From Variovorax paradoxus EPS (GTDB taxonomy: Bacteria > Pseudomonadota > Gammaproteobacteria > Burkholderiales > Burkholderiaceae_C): 64,000 nt of DNA. The position numbers were made by a program, and so were the translations under genes. Position 1 is the stretch's first letter; each line of letters begins with the position of its first letter. Below are positions 44,043 through 52,349 of this stretch, one piece after another. Location: the NCBI RefSeq assembly GCF_000184745.1, contig NC_014931.1, positions 3,782,001-3,846,000 of the forward strand, in the 5' to 3' direction. The notes under the pieces were generated by a model that saw only the letters and a list, made by a program, of their open reading frames with translations, had not been told where the DNA came from and made no database searches.

Positions 44043-45537
44043 ACCGCAGCGCTTCGGCATCCGCGCGCGCCTGCTCGCGCTGCTGCTGCCAGGCATCGTC
44101 GCGCTGCTGGCGCTGGACAGCTGGAACGACTACCGCACGCTCACCGATTCGCTGGTGGTCGCCTACGACCAGAGCCTGCTCGAACCGGTGCAGGCGCTGG
44201 CCAACGGCATCGTGGTCGCGAGCGACGGCAGCGTGCGGGTGCAGGAGGCCTTCTCGGTGCAGGCGATGTTCGAGTCCACGCACCTGCGCTACAAGTACCT
44301 GCATGTCGGCGTGCAGCGCATTCCCAAGGGCGGGACGCTCGACCCCAATGCGCCCGAAGAAACGCTCATGGGCGTGCCCGGCCTGCCCCGCCCCGCACAG
44401 ACGCCGGCCGACGGCACGCCGGTGTTCTACGACGCGGTGCACGAGCAGCACCCGGTGCGCGTGGCCGCACTGCGCCAGACGGTCTACGACAACACCCGAT
44501 CGGGGGCCGCCGCGTACAGCGTGCTGATCCAGGCCGCCGAAGGCACTGGTCCGCGCCTGCAGGCCCAGAACGATTCGCTCAGGCAGGAACTGCTGCGCGA
44601 CGCGCGCATGGTGCTGGTGATGGCCGTGCTGGTGTGGCTCGGCGTGGCCTGGACGCTGCGGCCGCTGGAGCGCCTTCGCCGGTCCCTGCGCGAACGCCCG
44701 CGCGACGACCTGAAGCCGCTCGACGCGAGCGGCGTGCCCCAGGAGGTGGTGCCGCTTGTGGACGCGGTCAACCACCACATCGCGGACCACCGGCGCATGG
44801 TGGCGGAGCAGTCGCAGTTTCTGGCCGATGCCTCGCACCAGCTGCGCACGCCGCTGAGCATCCTGTCGATCCAGGCCGGCTACGCGGTGCGCGAGACCGA
44901 TCCGGCGCGCATGCGCGAATCGCTGCACGCGATCGTCGCGCAACTCGCGCGCACGCGGCGCCTGAGCGAGCAACTGCTGGCACTCGCGCATGCAACGACC
45001 GAAGAGGAGGTCGCAGGCGCCGAGCCCGCGGTGGTCGACCTCAGCGACATCGCGCGCGCCGTGGTGCTGCAGTACCTGCCGCTCGCACGCGAGCACGACC
45101 AGGACCTGGGCTGGGTCGATGCGCGCGGCGAACCGGAAGGCGAAGACGAACCGCCGCCCTTGCCCGTGAAGGCCAACGGCGCCGAGTTGCACGAGGTGCT
45201 CGCGAACCTTGTGCACAACGCCATCAAGTACACGCCGCGTGGCGGCAACATCACGGTGACCGTGCGGCGCGAGGCCTCGCATGCGCTGGCCGAGGTGTGC
45301 GACAGCGGCCCGGGCATCGCGCCCGAGCGGCGCAACAGCGTGTTCGAGCGCTTCCATCGCGACCCGTCCACCGACGCTGCCACAAAGGGCGCGGGCCTCG
45401 GTCTCACCATCGCGCGCAGCTATGCGCGGCGCAACGGCGGCGAGATCGAACTCGACAGTGCCGACATGCCTGAGAGCGCCAACGGCGGCGGCCTCCGCGC
45501 GATCCTGAAGCTGCCGCTCGCGGCCGGTTCCTCCTAG
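44005..45537 (+). CDS. tctE: Sensor histidine kinase (TctE-like)
   Basis: 510 residues: two membrane helices (about 25-43 and 209-228), a periplasmic sensor domain between (about 45-205) which would see a carboxylate, then HAMP-like and DHp regions with phospho-acceptor His278 in LADASHQLRTPLSIL and an HATPase domain (NLVHNAIKYTP, CDSGPGIAPERRNSVFERFHR, KGAGLGLTIARSYA). ATG at 44005 was preferred to TTG at 43999 because of the GAGGG before it. Partner of the response regulator upstream, with 38 bp of overlap. The ligand is likely a tri- or dicarboxylate by context, inferred only. Confidence 0.87.
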   Translation: MDPQAPPRPPRSEPQRFGIRARLLALLLPGIVALLALDSWNDYRTLTDSLVVAYDQSLLEPVQALANGIVVASDGSVRVQEAFSVQAMFESTHLRYKYLHVGVQRIPKGGTLDPNAPEETLMGVPGLPRPAQTPADGTPVFYDAVHEQHPVRVAALRQTVYDNTRSGAAAYSVLIQAAEGTGPRLQAQNDSLRQELLRDARMVLVMAVLVWLGVAWTLRPLERLRRSLRERPRDDLKPLDASGVPQEVVPLVDAVNHHIADHRRMVAEQSQFLADASHQLRTPLSILSIQAGYAVRETDPARMRESLHAIVAQLARTRRLSEQLLALAHATTEEEVAGAEPAVVDLSDIARAVVLQYLPLAREHDQDLGWVDARGEPEGEDEPPPLPVKANGAELHEVLANLVHNAIKYTPRGGNITVTVRREASHALAEVCDSGPGIAPERRNSVFERFHRDPSTDAATKGAGLGLTIARSYARRNGGEIELDSADMPESANGGGLRAILKLPLAAGSS

Positions 45538-45555
45538 GGTTTTCGCGGGTAGCGC

Positions 45556-45569
45556 TGTAAGCAATTACA
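45556..45569 (+). promoter_or_regulatory. Candidate TctD operator upstream of tctB
   Basis: TGTAA (45556-45560), GCAA, TTACA (45565-45569): a perfect 5-bp inverted repeat in the 130-bp gap between tctE and tctB. Being the only marked palindrome there and lying about 100 bp before tctB, it is a reasonable binding site for the adjacent response regulator. The promoter itself is unclear; TAGACT near 45633 may be a -10 box. Confidence 0.4.
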
Positions 45570-45667
45570 CGTATTTTGAGCTTCGCGAGCCCTCCGAAGC
45601 CCTCGTCGAAAGGCGATTGAAAGCCTCGATTCCTAGACTGCGCTCCTTCCAAATCGAAGGAGACTCA

Positions 45668-46189
45668 ATGCACCCGCACGGTGAAGATCCGGCCTCGCAC
45701 GCGCTTCGGCCCGCCCCCAAATTCAAGAAGGATTACTATGGCGGCGCGTTGCTCGTGGTCATCGGCCTCGCGGCCGTCTATGCCGGTGTCGGTTACCGCG
45801 TCGGCGAGCTGGCGCACATGGGACCGGGCTTCTTCCCGGTGGCGCTCGGCGGCCTGCTCGCGCTGACCGGCCTGCTCATTGCCCTGTCCGCGCGCGGCGA
45901 CAAGCCCTCGAGCGGCGAAGAGGCCGCTTCGCACGGCCATCCGGGCGGCATGCCCGACCTGCGCGGCGGCATCTGCATCATCGTGGGCATCCTGTCGTTC
46001 CTGCTGCTGGGCGAATACGGCGGCCTGCTGCCGGCGACCTTCGCCATCGTGTTCATCTCGGCGCTCGGCGATCGCGACAACACGCTGACCGAGGCGCTGC
46101 TGCTGGCGCTCGCGATGTGCTTCATCGCGGTGGTGGTGTTCTGGTGGGCGCTGAAGCTGCAGCTGCCGTTGTTCCAGTGGGGAGGCTGA
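45668..46189 (+). CDS. tctB: Tripartite tricarboxylate transporter small subunit TctB
   Basis: 173-residue small membrane subunit with four predicted helices (about 20-40, 50-68, 98-115, 122-165 as two helices), typical of TctB; YYGGALLVVIGLAAVYAGVGY and MGPGFFPVALGGLLALTGLL are family-like. AAGGAG 7 bp before the ATG at 45668 decides the start; a longer start is unsupported. It overlaps function with tctA, 4 bp downstream. The N-terminal cytoplasmic extension (first 30 residues, His/Pro-rich) is longer than usual. Confidence 0.88.
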   Translation: MHPHGEDPASHALRPAPKFKKDYYGGALLVVIGLAAVYAGVGYRVGELAHMGPGFFPVALGGLLALTGLLIALSARGDKPSSGEEAASHGHPGGMPDLRGGICIIVGILSFLLLGEYGGLLPATFAIVFISALGDRDNTLTEALLLALAMCFIAVVVFWWALKLQLPLFQWGG

Positions 46190-46193
46190 AATC

Positions 46194-47762
46194 ATGATCG
46201 GTCAATCGCTCCACGATCTCTGGTTCGGCTTCGGTGTCGCGTTCCAGGGCTCCAATCTCCTGTGGTCGTTCTTCGGCGTGCTGGTGGGCAACCTCATCGG
46301 CGTGCTGCCGGGCATGGGCGCGCTGCAGGCCATCTCGATCCTGCTGCCGCTCACCTACGCGATGCACCCGGTGCCCGCGATCCTGATGCTGGCGGGCATC
46401 TTCTACGGCTCGCAGTACGGCGGCGCCATCGGCGCCATTTTGATGAACATGCCCTCGCACCCGCCGCACGCGGTGACCTGTCTCGACGGGTATCCGATGA
46501 CCAAGCAGGGCAAGGGCGGCGTCGCGCTCGGGGTGACGATGATCGCCTCGTTCTTCGCGGCATCGGTCGGCATCATCGTGATGATCTTCGCCTCGCCGCT
46601 CCTGGTGCAGATCGCGTTCAAGTTCGGCCCGACCGAGATCTTCTCGATCATGCTGCTGGGCCTGCTCGCAGGCTCGACCATGTCGCGCGGCTCGCCACTC
46701 AAGGGCGTGGCGATGACGATCTTCGGTCTCCTGTGCGGCGTGGTCGGCACCGACGTGAACAGCGGCAGCTTCCGCTTTGCCTTCGGCCTGCCCGAGCTGA
46801 GCGATGGCCTCGAACTGGTGGCCATCTCGATGGGCCTCTTCGGCGTGGCCGACTTCCTGCTCAACGTGAACCGCATGAAGGCCATCGGCGACACCGGCAC
46901 GCTCAAGCTGAGCGACATGCGCCCGAGCAAGGAAGAATTGAAGCGCGCCTTCCCCGCGATGATCCGCGGCACCATCGTCGGCACCGTGTTCGGCGCCATG
47001 CCCGGCACCGGCCCGACCATCACCACCTTCATCGCCTACGCGCTGGAGCGCAAGGTGTCGAAGACGCCCGACAAGTTCGGCACCGGCATGATCGAAGGCG
47101 TGGCCGGCCCCGAGGCCTCGGCGCACTCGAAGACGCAGGTCGACTTCATCCCGACGATGAGCCTGGGCATTCCAGGCGACGCGGTGATGGCGTTGATCCT
47201 CGGCGCGCTGCTGATCCAGGGCATCCAGCCCGGCCCGCAGCTCATCACCGAGCATCCGGACATCTTCTGGGGCCTGATCGCCTCCTTCTGGATCGGCAAC
47301 GTGATCCTGGTGATCCTGAACGTGCCGATGATCGGCGTGTGGGTCAAGCTCCTGAAGGTGCCCTACAAGTACCTGTTCCCTGCCGCGATGTTCTTCATTG
47401 CGACGGGCGTGTACAGCACGCAGAACAGCCTCTTCCAGATCTGGGAAGTGCTGGTCTTCGGCATCGTCGGCGCCGTGCTGATGACGCTGGAGTTCTCGGT
47501 CGCGCCGATCTTGCTGGGCTTCGTGCTCGGGCCGATGGTGGAAGAGAACTTCCGCCGCGCGCTGCTGCTCTCGCGCGGCGACATGTCGGTGTTCGTGACG
47601 CGGCCGATCAGCGGCACCTTCATCGGGCTGTGCGTGCTGCTGCTGGCCGGTGTGGGCTTCTCGGCATGGCGCGGTCGCGCGGGGCGCAAGGCAGTGATCG
47701 AACTGCCGAAGGCGCCCGATGGCGCACCGCCTGCCGAGGCCATCTCGCTCGGCGGCAAGTAA
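46194..47762 (+). CDS. tctA: Tripartite tricarboxylate transporter large subunit TctA
   Basis: Proton- or sodium-coupled membrane transporter for citrate-like carboxylates, needing a periplasmic TctC binding protein. 522 residues with about 11-12 helices; LIGVLPGMGALQAISILLPL, the FYGSQYGGAIGAILMNMPSH core motif and FGAMPGTGPTITTFIAYALE with repeated G-x-x-P-G pattern mark the TctA family. GGAGG precedes the ATG. A strong bidirectional terminator follows. No tctC gene lies within the window next to it; such binding proteins are often encoded elsewhere in large numbers in Variovorax-like genomes. Confidence 0.95.
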   Translation: MIGQSLHDLWFGFGVAFQGSNLLWSFFGVLVGNLIGVLPGMGALQAISILLPLTYAMHPVPAILMLAGIFYGSQYGGAIGAILMNMPSHPPHAVTCLDGYPMTKQGKGGVALGVTMIASFFAASVGIIVMIFASPLLVQIAFKFGPTEIFSIMLLGLLAGSTMSRGSPLKGVAMTIFGLLCGVVGTDVNSGSFRFAFGLPELSDGLELVAISMGLFGVADFLLNVNRMKAIGDTGTLKLSDMRPSKEELKRAFPAMIRGTIVGTVFGAMPGTGPTITTFIAYALERKVSKTPDKFGTGMIEGVAGPEASAHSKTQVDFIPTMSLGIPGDAVMALILGALLIQGIQPGPQLITEHPDIFWGLIASFWIGNVILVILNVPMIGVWVKLLKVPYKYLFPAAMFFIATGVYSTQNSLFQIWEVLVFGIVGAVLMTLEFSVAPILLGFVLGPMVEENFRRALLLSRGDMSVFVTRPISGTFIGLCVLLLAGVGFSAWRGRAGRKAVIELPKAPDGAPPAEAISLGGK

Positions 47763-47786
47763 GCCGCGCGAGGCAATCACCCAAAG

Positions 47787-47817
47787 CAAAAGGGCCCGAT
47801 CAGTCGGGCCCTTTTTT
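47787..47817. terminator. Bidirectional intrinsic terminator after tctA
   Basis: AAAAGGGCCCGA, a short loop, TCGGGCCC and six T (47787-47817) form a strong plus-strand terminator; on the minus strand the same stem is followed by TTTT, so it also serves the convergent small gene ending at 47836. Confidence 0.92.
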
Positions 47818-47835
47818 CGTTCGAACTTCCAGCTT

Positions 47836-48252
47836 TTATTTGAGCTTCTGCGCGAACGGCAACATGCGTTCGCCGTCGGCTTCGGTGAACACCACAGCCG
47901 GCGTGAGGCCCACATAGCGCCCACCTTCGTGCGGCCGGGCTTCCACGAGTTGCAGGCCGACGAGCTTGCCGCTCTTCACGTAGCGGGTCTCGATGTAGAT
48001 GCCCGTCTGGCCCTTCCTGTTGATCGGCAGCGCTGCGACTGCAGCGTAGTCGTCGGTCTTGAGCAGGTGGGTGAGCCGGTCCTTCAGGTGGTAGTCGTAC
48101 CAGGCTTCCTCGAAGACCATCGACTCGCCGGTCTGCACATGCTTGAGCATGATCACCAACTGCCGCTTGAAGAGATTGAGCTCCTTCATGAGGAACTCGA
48201 AAAGATCGCCGTATTCGCCCGGTGCAACCTCGGGGGTTCGGAAAACTGCCAT
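47836..48252 (-). CDS. Conserved-looking protein of unknown function
   Basis: 138 residues, no signal peptide and no membrane segment. Composition is ordinary (not low complexity) with a helical start (YGDLFEFLMKELNLFKRQLVIMLKHV) and a beta-rich second half (TGIYIETRYVKSGKLVGLQLVEA). I do not recognise the family. Coding is supported by a Shine-Dalgarno-like GGGAG before the ATG at 48252, by GC-rich third positions, and by a terminator 19 bp after the stop. It is convergent with tctA and separated from pirin by 135 bp, so it is probably monocistronic. A cytoplasmic accessory or regulatory role cannot be excluded. Confidence 0.7.
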   Translation of the reverse strand: MAVFRTPEVAPGEYGDLFEFLMKELNLFKRQLVIMLKHVQTGESMVFEEAWYDYHLKDRLTHLLKTDDYAAVAALPINRKGQTGIYIETRYVKSGKLVGLQLVEARPHEGGRYVGLTPAVVFTEADGERMLPFAQKLK

Positions 48253-48387
48253 GTGCCTTGCTCCCTTTCTGGGATGTCGTTGGGACGGCGATCCCCTCGA
48301 TCGCCGTTTGCGGGGCGCAGCTTACTACCCGTGTGTGAAGGTGAGTTCGGGGCGGCGATCACGCCCTGGACAAAGAACGAACAGAGA

Positions 48388-49320
48388 TCAAACAGGCGTA
48401 GTGCCCGTATCCGGCTCGCGCACACCAAAGGGCTTGCCCGGCAGCGGAATGAATTCGGTCTCGCCGGGCACGTGGCCCATGCGCTGCGCAGCCCAATCAG
48501 CACCCGCTTCGAGAATGCGCTCGCGCCGGCTCGAAACGAAATTCCAGGTGATGTAGCGCGGACCGTCGAGCGGCGCGCCGCCGATCACCATCAGTCGCAC
48601 GGCAACATCGGACGTCAGCACCGCGCCCTGCCCATCGGGCAGCACCGCCATCGTGTGCGTGGGGATCGCCTCGCCGTTGACGCGCGCGTCGGCATCGACG
48701 GCGTAGATGGCCAGCTCGGGCGCCAGCGCAGGCAACTCGAAGCGGCCACCCGCAGGCAAAGCGATGTCGAGGTAGACCGTCTGCACCAATGTCTTCACCG
48801 GCGAGCGTTGGCCGAAGGCCTCGCCCACCAGCACGCGCACTTGGGCGCCCTGCTCCACCACTTCGGGGATGGCGCTGGCCGCCGTGTGCTCGAAGCTCGG
48901 CTCGACCTCTTCATGCGCTTGGGGCAACGCGGCCCAGAGCTGCAGCCCGTGGTTCACGTAGGTGTCGGCCTTCAGGCGCTCGGGCTTGCGTTCGGAGTGC
49001 ACGATGCCGCGCCCCGAGGTCATCCAGTTGATTGCGCCGGGCAGGATTTCCTGCACGCTGCCGAGGCTGTCGCGATGCATCATCGCGCCCTCGAAAAGAT
49101 AGGTGACCGTCGCGAGGCCGATGTGCGGATGCGGCCGCACGTCGTGCTCGGTGCCGGGCTTCTCGGTGGCCGGTCCGAAATGGTCGAAGAACACGAAGGG
49201 CCCGACCGAGCGGCGCTGCGCGGCGGGCAGGAGGCGCCTCACGTTGAAGCCACCGCCCAGGTCCTTGTCGTGCGGTTGAAGCAGTTGGGGCAACTGAGTC
49301 TGGGCGTTGGTATCGGTCAT
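48388..49320 (-). CDS. Pirin-family protein (larger paralogue)
   Basis: 310-residue bicupin of the pirin family. The metal-binding His triad is in RPHPHIGLATVTYLFEGAMMHRD; HSERKPERLK and SRRERILEAGADW are family-like. Some pirins are quercetinases that cleave flavonols, others act as redox sensors; the sequence alone does not say which. It is the last gene of a minus-strand set DoxX - flavodoxin - pirin, spaced 36 and 26 bp, so co-transcribed. Start ATG at 49320 is preferred to an upstream in-frame extension that overlaps the flavodoxin gene. Confidence 0.88.
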   Translation of the reverse strand: MTDTNAQTQLPQLLQPHDKDLGGGFNVRRLLPAAQRRSVGPFVFFDHFGPATEKPGTEHDVRPHPHIGLATVTYLFEGAMMHRDSLGSVQEILPGAINWMTSGRGIVHSERKPERLKADTYVNHGLQLWAALPQAHEEVEPSFEHTAASAIPEVVEQGAQVRVLVGEAFGQRSPVKTLVQTVYLDIALPAGGRFELPALAPELAIYAVDADARVNGEAIPTHTMAVLPDGQGAVLTSDVAVRLMVIGGAPLDGPRYITWNFVSSRRERILEAGADWAAQRMGHVPGETEFIPLPGKPFGVREPDTGTTPV

Positions 49321-49346
49321 CGTGAGGCTCCGTGGGTGGCTGGGTT

Positions 49347-49898
49347 TTATCCGCGCGATCTTGCCACTGCCGCAATGCGCTCGCCGAATGCGCGGGCGGT
49401 GTCGAAGTCGCCCTTGAACATCTCCGCCGGGCTCGCGTCCGATGGCGATTGCGTCAGCAGGCCGCCGTAGCCGCCCACGTAGTTCATCGACTCGCGCGTG
49501 GCGGCCTTGTTGTTGGTCGGCAGGATGCCCATGCTGACCCAGATGCCGCTGTGCTGCATCGCGAGCGTCCACAGGTACGCCATGGTCGTGACCTTGTCGC
49601 CGTTCATGGTGGCGCTGTTGGTGAAGCCGGCGAAGAGCTTGTCTTTCCAGCCCTGCGTGTACCAGACCTTCGACGACGCATCGGCGAATTTCTTGAACTG
49701 CCAGCTCACGCCGCCCATGTAGGTCGGCGAGCCGAAGACGATGGCGTCGGCGGCGGCCAACGTTTCCCAGCCGCCTTCGGGCAGGTTGCCGTCGGCGTCG
49801 ATGGCGAGCAATTGCGCGCCGGCCGATTCGGCCACGGCTTGCGCGATCCGTTGGGTGTGGCCGTAGCCGGAATGGAAGACGACAACGATGTTTGCCAT
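49347..49898 (-). CDS. Flavodoxin-fold NAD(P)H quinone reductase-like protein
   Basis: 183 residues with a flavodoxin fold: N-terminal FMN phosphate loop VFHSGYGHTQRIAQAVA, FGSPTYMGGVSWQFKKF and GFTNSATMNGDKVTTM are the WrbA-like FMN-binding segments. It probably reduces quinones by two electrons, limiting oxidative stress. AGGAG precedes the ATG. It lies between a DoxX gene and a pirin gene in one operon, which supports a role in detoxification. WrbA in the strict sense is longer, so the exact subfamily is open. Confidence 0.86.
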   Translation of the reverse strand: MANIVVVFHSGYGHTQRIAQAVAESAGAQLLAIDADGNLPEGGWETLAAADAIVFGSPTYMGGVSWQFKKFADASSKVWYTQGWKDKLFAGFTNSATMNGDKVTTMAYLWTLAMQHSGIWVSMGILPTNNKAATRESMNYVGGYGGLLTQSPSDASPAEMFKGDFDTARAFGERIAAVARSRG

Positions 49899-49934
49899 GT
49901 TCGGGTGCTCCTTGTGTTTGGGTTCAGGGGTGGA

Positions 49935-50351
49935 TCAGCGCTTGTCGATACTGAAACGACCGGGGCCAAAAGCGGCGAAAGCGAGCAGGCCGCCGGCGAT
50001 CGCGATGTTCTTGTTGAAGTTGATCTGCTGCATCATCTTCATCGCATCGGGCACTGCCCAGTACTTGTGGAAGAACAGCGCGGTGGCCACGGTGAAGATC
50101 GCCATTGCAATGGCGGTCCAGCGGGTCTTGAAGCCCAGCAGCAGCGCAATGCCGAGGCCGAGTTCGACCACGATGGCGATCACGGCGGCCACTTCCGGCA
50201 ATGGCAAGCCCACCGAGTTGATGTAGCCCACGGTGCCCGCGAAGCCCATGAGCTTGCCGATGCCAGCGGGGATGAACAGGTATGCGATCAGGATGCGGCC
50301 GATCAGCGCCAGGGTGTCCTGGGCAGCGTTGGGGGTGGTGGTGGTTGCCAT
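49935..50351 (-). CDS. DoxX-family membrane protein
   Basis: 138 residues, four membrane helices (about 14-32, 48-70, 74-92, 108-125). IGRILIAYLFIPAGIGKLMGFAGTVGYI and the KTRWTAIAMAIFTVATALFFH segment are DoxX-like. DoxX proteins are small quinone-linked or redox-associated membrane proteins without a settled biochemical role. The gene leads the operon with the flavodoxin and pirin, just after the terminator of the other pirin gene, so it has its own promoter. ATG at 50351 preferred. Confidence 0.87.
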   Translation of the reverse strand: MATTTTPNAAQDTLALIGRILIAYLFIPAGIGKLMGFAGTVGYINSVGLPLPEVAAVIAIVVELGLGIALLLGFKTRWTAIAMAIFTVATALFFHKYWAVPDAMKMMQQINFNKNIAIAGGLLAFAAFGPGRFSIDKR

Positions 50352-50400
50352 GATTGAAAAACTCCTCGGTTGTTGAAATAGAAACGGGACAGGGGAAAAC

Positions 50401-50426
50401 AAAAAGCCGGGCGACAGGCGCCCGGC
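50401..50426 (-). terminator. Intrinsic terminator after the second pirin gene
   Basis: On the minus strand GCCGGGCG (50426-50419), loop CCTGT, CGCCCGGC (50413-50406), then TTTTT (50405-50401). It starts 6 bp after the pirin stop at 50433 and separates that gene from DoxX. Confidence 0.9.
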
Positions 50427-50432
50427 GGTGGA

Positions 50433-51134
50433 TCAAGCGGTCAGGTCGAACACCAGCACTTCAGCGTCCTTGCCGGCGCCCAGCGTCAATTGCGATTCGC
50501 CTTCGAGCATCGCGGCGTCGCCGCCCACGAGCTTCTGGCCGTTCACTTCGAGTTCGCCGCGCACCAGGTGCACGTAGCTCTTGCGCGCCGGGTCGAGCGC
50601 CAGGCTGGCTTTTTCTTCACCGTCGAGCAGTCCGGCGAAGAGACGCGCATCGGCATTCACCTTCACCGAACCTTCGCTGCCATCGGGCGATGCGACCAGG
50701 CGCAGCTTGCCGCGCTTCTCGGCATCGCTGAACTGCTTCTGCTCGTAGCCCGGGGCAATCCCGCGCACGTTGGGCTCGATCCAGATCTGCAGGAAGTGCG
50801 TGGTCTCGTCCTTCTTGTGGTTGAACTCGCTGTGCATCACGCCGCGGCCGGCGCTCATGCGCTGGACGTCGCCCGGCGGAATGGATTCGATGTTCCCCAT
50901 GCTGTCCTTGTGGGCCAGTTCGCCCGAGAGCACATAGCTGATGATTTCCATGTCCTTGTGGCCGTGGGTGCCGAAGCCGGCGCCCGCCGCCACGCGGTCT
51001 TCGTTGATCACCCGCAGGTTGCCGAAGCCCATGTGGGCCGGGTCGTAGTAGCCGGCGAAGGAAAAGCTGTGGAACGAGCGCAGCCAGCCATGGTCGGCAT
51101 AACCGCGTTCCTGTGATTTACGGACTTGCAACAT
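50433..51134 (-). CDS. Pirin-family protein (YhaK-like, smaller paralogue)
   Basis: 233 residues of bicupin pirin type, similar in length to YhaK. N-terminal RSFHSFSFAGYYDPAHMGFG, metal-site FGTHGHKDMEIISYVLSG and RGVMHSEFNHKKDE (His ligands), and SYVHLVRGELEVNGQKL are visible. It is a stand-alone gene: the terminator at 50401 follows, and a LysR regulator gene is divergent upstream. Likely controlled by that regulator (T-N11-A box at 51269-51281). In E. coli YhaK responds to hypochlorite and nitrosative stress; that is family knowledge. Confidence 0.9.
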   Translation of the reverse strand: MLQVRKSQERGYADHGWLRSFHSFSFAGYYDPAHMGFGNLRVINEDRVAAGAGFGTHGHKDMEIISYVLSGELAHKDSMGNIESIPPGDVQRMSAGRGVMHSEFNHKKDETTHFLQIWIEPNVRGIAPGYEQKQFSDAEKRGKLRLVASPDGSEGSVKVNADARLFAGLLDGEEKASLALDPARKSYVHLVRGELEVNGQKLVGGDAAMLEGESQLTLGAGKDAEVLVFDLTA

Positions 51135-51268
51135 CGTCAGACTCCTTTTGGCCGTTCCCCGTGGGGATGTTCTGGCCTTCTTCGTATGCCGCGCCGGATG
51201 CGCAGCGGATGTGAAGAACTTTAGGCCCGCACCCCCGAGTGAAAAGCGCCGGGTTTTGATGGCATCAT

Positions 51269-51281
51269 TCAAATTTTTTGA
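51269..51281. promoter_or_regulatory. LysR-type box between pirin and LysR genes
   Basis: TCAAATTTTTTGA: a T-N11-A motif with TCAA/TTGA ends, 19 bp before the LysR start codon. Neighbouring TGATGGCATCA (51257-51267) is another small palindrome. The arrangement fits autoregulation and control of the divergent pirin gene by the LysR protein. Confidence 0.6.
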
Positions 51282-51299
51282 TCAATCGATGGAGCCACC

Positions 51300-52253
51300 A
51301 TGCCCAGCGCCAGAGACGTACTGACCCCCGACGCGCTTGCCATGCTGCAGACCGTGGCCAACACCGGCAGCTTTGCCGGCGCGGCGCGCGCGCTCAACCT
51401 CGTGCCGAGTGCGTTGAGCTACCGGGTTCGGCAGATCGAGGACGCGCTCGACGTGCTGCTGTTCGACCGCAGCGCGCGCCAGGCACGCATCACCGAGGCC
51501 GGCGCCGAGCTGCTGCGCGAATCGGCGCGCCTCTTGAACGAGATCGACGCGGTGGCCAATCGCGTGAAGCGCGTGGCCACGGGCTGGGAGCCGATGCTGA
51601 CCATCGCGGTCGACAGCGTCATCGCGCGCGATCCGCTGCTCGACCTGGCCACCGCCTTCTTCGCGCTCGAGCCGCCCACGCGGCTCAAGCTGCGCGACGA
51701 GACGCTGCTGGGCACCATCGAGGCGCTGACCAGCGGCGAGGCCGACCTCGCCATCGGTGCCGTGCTCGATGCCGCGAGCCTCGCCTTCACGGCCACCGGC
51801 ATCCGCAGCCGGCCCATCGGCGAACTGTGCTTCGTGTACGCGGTGGCACCGCACCACCCGCTCGCGCGCCTGCCCGAACCGCTGACCGATGAGGTGCTGC
51901 GCCAATATCGCGCGGTCGCGGCCGCCGACTCGGTGCGCAGCGGGCCGAGCATGACGGTGAATCTTGTCGGCGGGCAGGACGTGCTCACCGTGCCGAGCAT
52001 GCAGTTCAAGCTGGCCGCACAACTACATGGGCTGGGCGGCGGCTTCCTGCCCGAGCCGATGGCGCGGCCGTACATCGAGGCGGGCCACCTCATCGAGCGC
52101 AAGACCGAACGCACGCCGCCGCTGGGCACCATGCATTGCGCATGGCGCGTGCGCAGCGCGGGCGGGCCGGGGCGTGCGCTCGAATGGTGGCTCGCGCAGT
52201 TCGAGCACGAGGCCACGCGGCGCGCGCTGCTCGAGCGGCATCGGGGACGCTGA
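51300..52253 (+). CDS. LysR-family transcriptional regulator
   Basis: 317 residues with an N-terminal winged HTH (about 10-68: ALAMLQTVANTGSFAGAARALNLVPSAL followed by SYRVRQIEDALDVLLFDR) and an effector-binding domain (90-300) with LTIAVDSVIARDPLLDLA. Divergently transcribed from the pirin gene with 165 bp between and a T-N11-A box within. The ligand is unknown; oxidative or electrophile stress would fit the pirin/quinone reductase genes. It follows GGAG 6 bp before the ATG. Confidence 0.92.
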   Translation: MPSARDVLTPDALAMLQTVANTGSFAGAARALNLVPSALSYRVRQIEDALDVLLFDRSARQARITEAGAELLRESARLLNEIDAVANRVKRVATGWEPMLTIAVDSVIARDPLLDLATAFFALEPPTRLKLRDETLLGTIEALTSGEADLAIGAVLDAASLAFTATGIRSRPIGELCFVYAVAPHHPLARLPEPLTDEVLRQYRAVAAADSVRSGPSMTVNLVGGQDVLTVPSMQFKLAAQLHGLGGGFLPEPMARPYIEAGHLIERKTERTPPLGTMHCAWRVRSAGGPGRALEWWLAQFEHEATRRALLERHRGR

Positions 52254-52349
52254 GGAAACACCTAAGGGTCAGTCCTCCTGCCGCCCTCGCAGACCGAGGT
52301 AGAGTGCGGACACATTCATCGTCTCCCTGTCAAAAGAAAAGAGTCCGCC

